Below, in pieces: positions 26,892 through 34,962 of a stretch of DNA of 64,000 bases. The translations under genes were made by a program, and so were the position numbers. The stretch is taken from contig OZ020244.1 in assembly GCA_963971285.1 (NCBI GenBank), forward strand, positions 12,276,001 to 12,340,000. Reading direction: 5' to 3'. The DNA is from Astropecten irregularis. Lineage: Eukaryota; Echinodermata; Asteroidea; Paxillosida; Astropectinidae. Every line of letters starts with the position of its first letter. Within the stretch, counting starts at the first letter, position 1. The notes under the pieces were generated by a model. The model was not told where the DNA came from and did not search any database. It was given only the letters and a program-made list of their open reading frames with translations.

Positions 26892-27310
26892 AGGTAGATG
26901 TAGTATCATACTTTGGTAAGAGACCAAAACAGAAATGTAGTAGTAGAAACCTACTGTTAAGATTTGTCCGCCTGAAATGGTGTATTTATCCAGAAATGAG
27001 TAAAACAACGACAAAAAAATCTTTTTGATCTTTTAAAAGATCAATAAAAGAGAAAAGACTTTTAGAAATACTGTGGCCGGTTTTCACGATTTTCTAAAAA
27101 AGAGGGCACCGTATGGAATTGAAATGTTTACAGATGACTGTGAACACAGTCCCTAACTACGCAATCACAACATGTACTTGCCTGCAATTTTAGCACACCA
27201 CTGTTTGCAAGAAGTAGAGATTCATGGGCAAAAATATCAAGGAAGATTCCTTGATATATTTGCCCATGAATCTGTACTTCTTTGACAAAAACCAAAGTAT
27301 GATACTACCT
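26892..27310. mobile_element. MITE with TTAA flanks, 419 bp
   Basis: Imperfect terminal inverted repeats of about 27-30 bp: the left end reads AGGTAGATGTAGTATCATAC and the right end its complement (ATGATACTACCT). Both ends abut TTAA (26888-26891 and 27311-27314). TTAA duplications are typical of piggyBac-like elements, but the terminal bases are not the usual piggyBac CCC/GGG, so the superfamily is uncertain. Contains the palindrome GATCTTTTAAAAGATC (27029-27044). Related pieces lie at 23400-23720 and 47590-47745. No transposase. Confidence 0.6.
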
Positions 27311-27337
27311 TTAAAGATGTTTTCTTGCTGGTGACAA

Positions 27338-27367
27338 TTTTTTTTTTTTTTTTTTTTTTTTTTACAG
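27338..27367 (+). promoter_or_regulatory. Poly-T tract ending in a 3' splice-site-like ACAG
   Basis: Twenty-six T bases (27338-27363) followed by ACAG directly before the ATG at 27368. This is an ideal polypyrimidine tract plus acceptor AG, so the Helentron leader may be an exon preceded by an intron. A simple microsatellite is the alternative. Confidence 0.45.
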
Positions 27368-27925
27368 ATGGCTCTGTACTGTATGAAGATGGCAGAGAGT
27401 ATTTCATCTATCAAAAATCCTGGCGTGTGCCAGGTACCTGGTGTATGCCAGGTACCTGCGGTGCGCCAGGTACCTGTGATGTGCCAGGTTGATAACAATA
27501 AAAATCCTGGCGTGTGCCAGGTACTTGGTGTATGCCAGGTACCTGCGGTGCGCCAGGTACCTGTGATGTGCCAGGTTGATAACAATACAAATCCTGGGGT
27601 GTGCCAGGTACCTGGGGTGTGCCAGGTTCAAAATCCTGGGGTGTGCCAGGTACCTGGGGTGTGCCAGGTTCAAAATCCTGGGGTGTGCCAGGTACCTGGG
27701 GTGTGCCAGGTTAATAACAAGAAAAATCCTGGGGTGTGCCAGGTACCTGGGGTGTGCCAGGTACCTGGGGTGTGCCAGGTTATGAGAACAAACGTAACAA
27801 AACCTGAGAACCAAATGAGAACAATGAAAAATGAACAAATCATGAGAACAAATGAAGTTGAGAACATTATGATGACAAAAGACAGTGTTGTCTGTAAAAT
27901 GCATGAAATGAAAACTGACATAATT
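27368..27925 (+). CDS. Probable N-terminal segment of the Helentron ORF, cut off by the Ngaro insertion
   Basis: An open frame of 186 codons starting at ATG 27368. Residues 17-137 are almost entirely a GVCQVP-type repeat encoded by the minisatellite beneath it; residues 138-186 are basic and Met/Asn-rich (MRTNVTKPENQ...). At 27920 the sequence enters the Ngaro element; reading on through it gives a stop at 28031. If a single ATAATT is retained, the frame joins exactly to the frame open from 34963, giving about 3175 codons in total. No known domain is seen here. Because the minisatellite is open in several frames on both strands, openness over the repeat is weak evidence; the 46 unique codons after it and the preserved phase are the better support. 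Confidence 0.5.
27417..27782. repeat. Minisatellite, GGTGTGCCAGGTACCTG-type units
   Basis: About twenty short units of 16-18 bp built on GTGTGCCAGGTACCTG, grouped into longer blocks by interspersed AATAACAA(G/T)AAAAATCCTGG segments. KpnI-like GGTACC palindromes recur. The period and base composition allow open frames on both strands. Confidence 0.92.
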
Positions 27926-28406
27926 CATTTTATCATATTAATGATCAAATGCTTTATACTCAGCAATGGTCTGGTTCATTACCTCCTTGCAGAAGCTCCG
28001 CTTAATCCATGTTGCAAGGCAGAAATCAGTTAGAACCATGTTTTGAGTAGTCTGTATTGAAAGTACGCTGTGCAGGCATTAGGCCACGTACGTGCGTTAA
28101 TAGTCGGGTATGCATCTAACTGTACACATCATTAATTTGTACAGTTACACAACGCGCTGTTTTATGCGCTGTGAATGTGTATTCGGCAGCGTGCTGTTTC
28201 AGACTGTTGGGTTTTTCCAACTTGAAGCTATTTATATGATTCTGGGGGATCCTGGGATCGGGGCCAACAACCAATCAGTGCGTTGGAACAAGCAAGGCGC
28301 GGGATTGGTCAATGGTGGGAAAGTTTCAGCCAATCAGAGGCACCTTGGTTGCCTATTGGCAGAGTTTTGGCGCCTTGGTTAATTTTTTGGTCACTTTGTC
28401 ACAGCT
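27920..28406 (+). repeat. Ngaro split direct repeat A1
   Basis: 487 bp, matching 33625-34111 with about one mismatch (G at about 28029 versus T). Starts at the ATAATT crossover core and ends TTTGTCACAGCT. It carries the promoter-like motifs and the first codons of the gag ORF. Confidence 0.95.
28229..28359 (+). promoter_or_regulatory. Candidate Ngaro promoter: TATA-like motif and four CCAAT boxes
   Basis: TATTTATAT at 28229-28237. CCAAT boxes in both orientations at 28271-28275, 28304-28308 (ATTGG), 28330-28334 and 28355-28359 (ATTGG). The cluster precedes and overlaps the gag start and is repeated in A2 (33934-34064). NF-Y binding is inferred from the motif only. Confidence 0.5.
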
Positions 28407-29667
28407 AACGAGAGTCGCCAGTGTGGTTACTTCCGCTGAGGCTCCCCCCACTACCAGCACCTCCACATCCGTGCTGGCATCCGCTGGAACTCGAGTGGCT
28501 AGGCCTAACGTTAGGCCTACTTCGCTTTCGGCTTCGGTGCCGGCTGCGACAGCGACGGCATCGTCGAGCTCCTCCACCGGACCCACAAATACAGCTGCAG
28601 GGGGTGAGTCAGGCCTTGCTTTAACCACTGTATTAACTGACACGGTTCATTCGGGTGGGCATGATGGGGGAGTTAATTTTACGGCGGCCGTAGACGGTCA
28701 GCCTGTTGTTCCTTTAGGCTTAGGTCAGCTGGGCGTCACCACTCATGATTCCGTGACAAGTAGGCCTAGCTTAAAGGTAGGGGCGTTAGGGTTTGCCATT
28801 CCAGCGACAGTCAAACAAAAAATTTGGGATGGCGAATTCGTCGATTTCGCTCACTTGCTGAGCGACAATTCGATACAGCTTCTGGCGCACAGCCACCAAC
28901 AAAATATAAATGAGATGGTTTTTACCGTCAATGACGCAGGTAATATGGTTTTACGGCCTGCAGTGCCGGCAAGATAGAAAATTGATAGCCTTGATAAATG
29001 GCTTTCAGCCTTTCATGTTTTCATGGCTATCTTCCTGGAAAAACATTCCACTAGGGCTGCCGAGCTGCTTAAATATGCCGAAACAATCCGTTTGGCCTCT
29101 GTGCAATTTCCCGGCTTTGGTTGGCGGGCGTACGACGAGCAGTTTAGGCTCCGTCGTGCCGCTGACCCGGCTAGCAGTTGGGGGGAAATGGATATCGAGT
29201 TGTGGGTTACTGTAGCAGCGGCTGCCTCAATTAATCAGCCCGGTGGTTATAATAATAATATTAGTTATCCGACTTCACGCCCATGTTTATCTGCATTCGG
29301 TCGCACATCTCGTGCTGGGGTGGGTTTGTGTTATGCATTCAACAGGTCCGGCGGTTGCCGGTACACTAATTGCAAATTTGCACACAAGTGCAGCACTTGT
29401 TACCGCTTTGGGCACAATGCACTCGTATGCCGCTCTGGCAACCATGGCAACAGGCCTGCCTCGAATTTCACTGGTGACCGCGCACATATAGGCGCAAACA
29501 GGCGTAATTACGAGGCAACGGCACGGCGGGCACCAGTTCCCCAACATGGCGGCCAGCGTCAGCTGCTGTCGCGTGTGGGAACGGCCGGCGCTGTCGCTGC
29601 AACCTCTGGTGCAAAGGATTTTAATCAGGGTAAGCCGGGTAATTTTCGTTCCTCCAACACCAATTAA
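28312..29667 (+). CDS. Ngaro Gag-like protein, interrupted by an in-frame TAG
   Basis: Two open stretches in one frame, 28312-28974 and 28978-29667, separated by TAG at 28975-28977. Read as one, it would be about 451 codons. The N-terminal part has a Ser/Thr/Ala/Pro-rich linker followed by a conserved-looking block (KVGALGFAIPATVKQKIW...). The part after the stop continues with KIDSLDKWLSAF and an ATG at 29023. The C-terminal third has a CCCH-like cluster (C-X8-C-X4-C-X3-H) followed by a perfect CCHC knuckle, C-X2-C-X4-H-X4-C (CSTCYRFGHNALVC). Role: nucleic-acid-binding particle protein of a DIRS-order element. The stop could be a mutation, an assembly error or a recoded codon. The 3' end overlaps the RT ORF by 122 nt in another frame. 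Confidence 0.8.
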
Positions 29668-31219
29668 GTTAGTTGTGTTGCAAAACTGGTTGGAAGGTTA
29701 TCCAAATAGACAAGCGGCTTCGATTTTATTGGAAGGTTTCAGTTACGGTTTTCATATTGGTTATTCAGGTCCGCGGCTGAATAGGGATTCAGGTTGTTTA
29801 CAGTCGGCTGCACAACTCCCACATGTGGTGCGCGAAAAGCTGGCCAAGGAAATAAGTTTAGGCCGCATTGCCGGGCCATTTGCTGCTCGCCCCCTAGTTC
29901 AATTGCAGTGCTCCCCTATTGGTCTTGTCCCCAAGCAAGAACCGGGGACATTTCGTCTCATTCATCACTTATCTTATCCTGCAGGCTGCTCGGTGAATGA
30001 TTTCATTGAGCGTGATAAGTGCGTAGTACATTATGCTTCGTTTGACAATGCAGTGGATCTTGTTATGAAGGCAGGCGAGGGGGTTTGGTTAGCAAAATCA
30101 GATATCAAATCAGCTTTCAGACTGCTGCCTGTTAACCCTGCGGATTATGAGTTGTTAGGTTTCACATTTGAAGGCATGTATTATTATGATAAATGTTTAC
30201 CCATGGGCTGCTCTATTTCCTGTTCATTGTTTGAATTGTTTAGCACGTTCTTAGAACATCAGGTTAAACATGTGACCAATTCACCATTTGTAACACATTA
30301 TTTGGATGATTTTTTATTTGTGGGGGCCTCTTGTCAGTCATGTGGAAAAACCTTGTCTGCATTTGCAGATTTATGCAAAGAACTGGGTGTTCCCCTGGCC
30401 CAAGAGAAAACCGTTGGGCCGGTTCAGTCAATCACCTATTTGGGGTTAGAAATTGACACAGTATCTCGGCAGGTTAAAGTACCCGCTGTAAAAGTTCAGG
30501 CTCTTTGTGACAAAATCCATGCTGTGCTAAGTAAACGGAAGATTACATTGGTTGAGGTCCAGTCACTTGTGGGATCATTGAATTTTGTTTGTAAAGCAAT
30601 AGCTCCTGGGCGAGCCTTTTTACGCCGATTGATTGCCCTCACTCAGGGTCTTACTAAACCGCATCATCGAGTGCGCTTGTCTGTAGGGGCTAGACTTGAC
30701 TTAATTGTGTGGCTAGATTTTCTGACAAACTTTAATGGAGTATCCCCCTTTTTGGATAGGGCATGGGAGGATTCAGTTGAGTTGTTTACTGATGCAGCGG
30801 CTTCAATAGGTTATGGGGCATACTTTCAGGGCAAATGGGTGCAAGGTCGGTGGCCATCATGTATACTTGAACATCCTCCTTCCATTGCATTCCTGGAATT
30901 TTTTCCCTTGCTTGTGGCTGTATTATGCTGGGGTCCAGTGCTTGCCAATCGCAGGGTTAAGTTCCGCTCTGATAACTTGGCGGTTGTTCACATCGTTAAC
31001 GGACAATCTTCCCAGTGTGAGAGAATTATGCATTTAGTGCGTTTGTTTGTATTGCACTGCCTCAAATTAAACATTGTCTTTAAGGCGGTACATGTCCCAG
31101 GGGTTGATAATTGCTTGGCCGATTTTTTGTCCCGCTTTCAGATGAAACGATTTTGGGAGGCCGCCCCTCATGCCGATCAGGTGATGACACCGATTCCACG
31201 GCTGCCGACTCTCTGGTAG
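29546..31219 (+). CDS. Ngaro reverse transcriptase / RNase H
   Basis: 557 codons, intact. The first 45 or so residues overlap gag and are probably not conserved; homology to DIRS-order RTs should begin near LVVLQNWLEGYPN. RT motifs in order: KSDIKSAFRLL (first catalytic Asp), PMGCSISCSLFE, and the YLDD box at residues 252-255 with catalytic Asp254/Asp255, followed by TYLGLEID. RNase H follows with all acidic residues: D416 (LFTDAAAS), E451 (FLEFFP), D476 (FRSDN), and H516/D526 in HVPGVDNCLADFLSR. It copies element RNA into DNA and removes the template. No integrase or protease domain follows, as expected for a tyrosine-recombinase retroelement. The 3' end overlaps the recombinase ORF by about 109 nt. 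Confidence 0.95.
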   Translation: MAASVSCCRVWERPALSLQPLVQRILIRVSRVIFVPPTPIKLVVLQNWLEGYPNRQAASILLEGFSYGFHIGYSGPRLNRDSGCLQSAAQLPHVVREKLAKEISLGRIAGPFAARPLVQLQCSPIGLVPKQEPGTFRLIHHLSYPAGCSVNDFIERDKCVVHYASFDNAVDLVMKAGEGVWLAKSDIKSAFRLLPVNPADYELLGFTFEGMYYYDKCLPMGCSISCSLFELFSTFLEHQVKHVTNSPFVTHYLDDFLFVGASCQSCGKTLSAFADLCKELGVPLAQEKTVGPVQSITYLGLEIDTVSRQVKVPAVKVQALCDKIHAVLSKRKITLVEVQSLVGSLNFVCKAIAPGRAFLRRLIALTQGLTKPHHRVRLSVGARLDLIVWLDFLTNFNGVSPFLDRAWEDSVELFTDAAASIGYGAYFQGKWVQGRWPSCILEHPPSIAFLEFFPLLVAVLCWGPVLANRRVKFRSDNLAVVHIVNGQSSQCERIMHLVRLFVLHCLKLNIVFKAVHVPGVDNCLADFLSRFQMKRFWEAAPHADQVMTPIPRLPTLW

Positions 31220-32155
31220 CATGTGAGATCTCTCGCTTGCTGTCAGTTGCATTTTCCAGGAATTCCTATAAAACTTACTCCACGGGGTGGAATGTGTTTT
31301 CTGAATTTAACAACGAGCAGTTCGGTTATACATCTTTGCCTGTTCCATCCCAAGTCATTAGGGAATTCATTGCTTGGCTCTCTCTCCGGGGTTCAGCACC
31401 ATCCACCATTGCCACATATGTGGCTGGAGTGGGATTCTATCATAAGCTTCATGGGCATTCGGATCCCACTAAGGATTTCATCTAAGCTTTTGGAGGGCTG
31501 TCGCCGTGATCGGAGGCAAGGTGATACTCGGTGTCCAGTTACAATGCCAATTTTAAGCAATATTTTGTCAGCGTTGCCACATATCTGTGATTCTCGTTTT
31601 GAGGAGTTGTTATTTAAAGCCGCTATGTTGTGTGCATTTTTTGGGTTCATGAGAGTGGGAGAATTTACTGCGGATTCACAGAACCGCATTCAGGATTCCT
31701 TATTATTGAGGTCAGATATCACTTTTAGTTCTCCTGAGCTTCAGTGCTCATCAGTGTCGGTTTCTTTTCGGACCTGTAAAACCAATCAATCAGGAAGACC
31801 CATTGTAATTAAGCTTGTGCAGACAGAAGATAATTTTATTTGTCCTGTTTATGCTTTGCATAGCTTCGTACAGGTTCGTCCACAATGCCCTGGTCCTCTA
31901 TTTTGTCATTTTGGTGGTGCACCTTTGACACGTTACCAGTTTAATGCAGTGCTTAAAAAGGCCCTTGTTTTTTGTGGGCTCGGTGAACTCCAAATTCGGG
32001 CACATTCATTTCGGATTGGGGCAGCAACTCTTGCTCATAGCTTAGGTGTTTCACTTGAGAATATTCAAAAAATGGGGCGTTGGCGTTCTGATGCTGTTCT
32101 TGCATACATTCGTCCCGAGGCATTGTGTACTCTACCAGGCATAAGCATGGGGTAA
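31111..32155 (+). pseudogene. Ngaro tyrosine recombinase with a frameshift
   Basis: The N-terminal, SAM-like core-binding half is in frame 31111-31485 (RNSYKTYSTGWNVF..., FIAWLSLRGSAPSTIATYV). The catalytic half is in another frame, open to 32155. The shift is near 31484, where the first frame hits TAA directly after DFI while the second frame reads SKLLEGCRR; a 2-nt loss or 1-nt gain explains it. Catalytic residues, numbered from 31223, are all present: Arg144 (FMRVGEF), His261-x-x-Arg264 (HSFRIG), GRW in place of the second His, and Tyr295 (LAYIRP). The enzyme integrates the circular cDNA by recombination at a short shared core instead of using a DDE integrase. Programmed frameshifting is less likely than mutation or assembly error. 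Confidence 0.88.
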
Positions 32156-32721
32156 TAATGTACGCACTTCTTTTATCTTATTATAATTGTACAGGTGGTG
32201 TTTGGATTGTAGGGGACTCACTTGTTCGTTGGGCTCAGCGCCCTTTGGCGACCAGCCTTCCGGTCCTCTGGTTGGGCAAGAGTGGGGCCAGGTTGAAAGA
32301 TCTGTGGCCTTTACTTTCATCTGTGCCCGAGAATACACCCCATCCACAAGTCATAATTGTCCACTTGGGCACAAATGACCTAATAACTTTGGATGTATTT
32401 TCAATACGGCAGAGCATTGCAATTTTCATGAAAGAGGTTGGCTTGTATTTTCCGAATACCAAAATTGTTTGGTCCGAAATTTTACCTAGGGTTTTTTATT
32501 TTGGGGCCCACTCACAAAAGAGCATGGAGCAGCAGCGGCGAAAAATGAACAGATGGATCCGCACATGCTCCTTGAGGGTGGGCTGCCGAGTTTTGCGACA
32601 TCCACAGTTTGTTTGGTCCGATTTTTCCATGTATCGTTTTGATGGTGTTCACTTATCAAATTCTGGCAATGTTGCATTTCGTAACAATTTGACCACTTGT
32701 ATCAATAGCATTGGGGTTTAA
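32125..32721 (+). CDS. Ngaro SGNH/GDSL-type hydrolase
   Basis: 198 codons, overlapping the recombinase end by 31 nt. SGNH blocks are visible: block I VWIVGDSLVRW with nucleophile Ser32, block III VIIVHLGTNDL with Asn84, and block V DGVHLS with Asp173 and His176. Length and motifs fit a compact SGNH esterase/acetylhydrolase domain. SGNH-like hydrolase ORFs are known in some Ngaro elements of fish and sea urchins; the substrate and role in the transposition cycle are unknown. No signal peptide is convincing. The true start may be the second ATG (32158), which removes the recombinase overlap and still keeps block I. Confidence 0.88.
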   Translation: MYSTRHKHGVIMYALLLSYYNCTGGVWIVGDSLVRWAQRPLATSLPVLWLGKSGARLKDLWPLLSSVPENTPHPQVIIVHLGTNDLITLDVFSIRQSIAIFMKEVGLYFPNTKIVWSEILPRVFYFGAHSQKSMEQQRRKMNRWIRTCSLRVGCRVLRHPQFVWSDFSMYRFDGVHLSNSGNVAFRNNLTTCINSIGV

Positions 32722-32776
32722 GTTGGATTGGTTGAGCTTCCTGTCTATTTTCTTGGGGCGCGCTTTGCACGTTTGG

Positions 32777-33630
32777 CATTTTTGGACAGAAAATCGCAGG
32801 AAAATTCCTAAGGTACTTACATTTTATAGGTGGCCTCCATTAGTAAGAGCATGGGATTTGTATTTTATTTGACAATAGTGCCCTTCGGTTCCGGTCGGGC
32901 TATGTAACATGTCCCCTTAGTTTTCCAACTTGGGGAATTTTCAATGTTTTGTAAAAGAGGATAATCTTCCCCAATACTATTACAATTGTAATGAATTAAT
33001 TATGGTGCCCTTCGGTGTCGTTGGGGCCAATTGCACCCCTCGTTTTCCAACTTGGGGAATCATTTTGTGTGTAGGACTTACTTTAATTTTTTGGTGCCCT
33101 TCGGTTTCGTTGGGGCCAATTGCACCCCTCGTTTTCCAACTTGGGGAATCATTTTGTGTGTAGGCCTTATTTAAACTATTTTGGTGCCCTTCGGTTTCGT
33201 TGGGGCCAATCTTTTATAAGGTGATAGGAAGGCAAGGTGTGTTACTTGTGTTGTTTGTGGAGGTCCGGCTGTTAACACGGCCATGTGAGGTGAATTTGGT
33301 TGGTAAGGACTGGTAGTCCTATTTGGTGTGGCCACAAGTGGGTATGGACGATGGCGTTCATAAATCTGTTTTAATGGACATGGTGTGGTAGTCCATTAAT
33401 TAAATGTTATGTCATGTTTGTCTGTATAGCCGGTTTGCCCTGTGTTCGGTATCCGGCTCCTTGCCATTTCATTCTAGGAAAATTTGAATAATGTGTAATT
33501 AATGTACATAACTTTCTGTTCATATGTTTTTTCTTTTGCATTTTTAATAAGTGCATAATAAATGCAGTTTCAAGCTGTGGCATGAATTCAAGAATGGTGT
33601 CAGTCCCCACTTTGTTGTCTGAGTATAATT
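32777..33630 (+). repeat. Ngaro split direct repeat B1
   Basis: 854 bp, matching B2 at 34197-34962. Holds a minisatellite of about 88 bp (TGGTGCCCTTCGG...) with starts near 33003, 33092 and 33181; B2 has one unit fewer. An AATAAA polyadenylation signal lies at 33557-33562. Ends in GAGTATAATT, the crossover core shared with A2. Confidence 0.93.
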
Positions 33631-34111
33631 CATTTTATCATATTAATGATCAAATGCTTTATACTCAGCAATGGTCTGGTTCATTACCTCCTTGCAGAAG
33701 CTCCGCTTAATCCATGTTGCAAGGCAGAAATCATTTAGAACCATGTTTTGAGTAGTCTGTATTGAAAGTACGCTGTGCAGGCATTAGGCCACGTACGTGC
33801 GTTAATAGTCGGGTATGCATCTAACTGTACACATCATTAATTTGTACAGTTACACAACGCGCTGTTTTATGCGCTGTGAATGTGTATTCGGCAGCGTGCT
33901 GTTTCAGACTGTTGGGTTTTTCCAACTTGAAGCTATTTATATGATTCTGGGGGATCCTGGGATCGGGGCCAACAACCAATCAGTGCGTTGGAACAAGCAA
34001 GGCGCGGGATTGGTCAATGGTGGGAAAGTTTCAGCCAATCAGAGGCACCTTGGTTGCCTATTGGCAGAGTTTTGGCGCCTTGGTTAATTTTTTGGTCACT
34101 TTGTCACAGCT
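33625..34111 (+). repeat. Ngaro split direct repeat A2
   Basis: 487 bp, essentially identical to A1. It carries the same TATA-like and CCAAT motifs and the first part of gag without its continuation, so open frames here are not genes. Followed by 85 bp (34112-34196) not found in A1 or B1. Confidence 0.95.
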
Positions 34112-34196
34112 TTTCTTTGAAGCCATTTCGCTTCACCCGCCACCTCCCCTTGAGCTCCACCATAATTGGGGCAGAATAACTTTTCACATCTGAATT

Positions 34197-34962
34197 GCAT
34201 TTTTGGACAGAAAATCGCAGGAAAATTCCTAAGGTACTTACATTTTATAGGTGGCCTCCATTAGTAAGAGCATGGGATTTGTATTTTATTTGACAATAGT
34301 GCCCTTCGGTTCCGGTCGGGCTATGTAACATGTCCCCTTAGTTTTCCAACTTGGGGAATTTTCAATGTTTTGTAAAAGAGGATAATCTTCCCCAATACTT
34401 TTACAATTGTAATGAATTAATTATGGTGCCCTTCGGTGTCGTTGGGGCCAATTGCACCCCTCGTTTTCCAACTTGGGGAATCATTTTGTGTGTAGGCCTT
34501 ATTTAAACTATTTTGGTGCCCTTCGGTTTCGTTGGGGCCAATCTTTTATAAGGTGATAGGAAGGCAAGGTGTGTTACTTGTGTTGTTTGTGGAGGTCCGG
34601 CTGTTAACACGGCCATGTGAGGTGAATTTGGTTGGTAAGGACTGGTAGTCCTATTTGGTGTGGCCACAAGTGGGTATGGACGATGGCGTTCATAAATCTG
34701 TTTTAATGGACATGGTGTGGTAGTCCATTAATTAAATGTTATGTCCTGTTTGTCTGTATAGCCGGTTTGCCCTGTGTTCGGTATCCGGCTCCTTGCCATT
34801 TCATTCTAGGAAAATTTGAATAATGTGTAATTAATGTACATAACTTTCTGTTCATATGTTTTTTCTTTTGCATTTTTAATAAGTGCATAATAAATGCAGT
34901 TTCAAGCTGTGGCATGAATTCAAGAATGGTGTCAGTCCCCACTTTGTTGTCTGAGTATAATT
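34197..34962 (+). repeat. Ngaro split direct repeat B2
   Basis: 766 bp, the right end of the element. Same sequence as B1 apart from one fewer 88-bp unit and a few substitutions. AATAAA at 34889-34894 could end element transcripts. Terminates at ATAATT (34957-34962), after which the Helentron frame resumes. Confidence 0.93.

Larger units (their letters stand above)
27920..34962 (+). mobile_element. Ngaro-type (DIRS order) tyrosine-recombinase retrotransposon, full length
   Basis: About 7.04 kb with split direct repeats in the order A1 (27920-28406), ORFs, B1 (32777-33630), A2 (33625-34111), B2 (34197-34962). A1 and A2 are both 487 bp and differ at about one base; B1 and B2 differ by one 88-bp minisatellite unit and a few bases. 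ORFs in order: gag-like with zinc knuckle, reverse transcriptase/RNase H, tyrosine recombinase, SGNH hydrolase. There is no integrase, no LTR and no target duplication; instead ATAATT is present at the left end (27920-27925), the B1/A2 junction (33625-33630) and the right end (34957-34962). This is the known Ngaro architecture. The element lies within the Helentron coding region. A gag stop codon and a recombinase frameshift suggest that this copy is no longer autonomous. Confidence 0.95.

Noticed and set aside
27417-27782. CRISPR-like array
   Set aside because: Repeats are contiguous short minisatellite units without unique spacers, in a eukaryotic genome.
27404-27928. 174-codon minus-strand ORF made of LAHPRY repeats
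   Set aside because: By-product of a minisatellite whose period is open in several frames.
33815-34087. 90-codon ORF
   Set aside because: It is the A2 copy of Ngaro non-coding/leader sequence, identical to 28110-28382.
27920-34962. Reading the repeats at 27920-28406 and 33625-34111 as LTRs of a Gypsy-type element
   Set aside because: The order A1-B1-A2-B2, absence of integrase and protease, the tyrosine recombinase and the lack of a target duplication all point to Ngaro instead.
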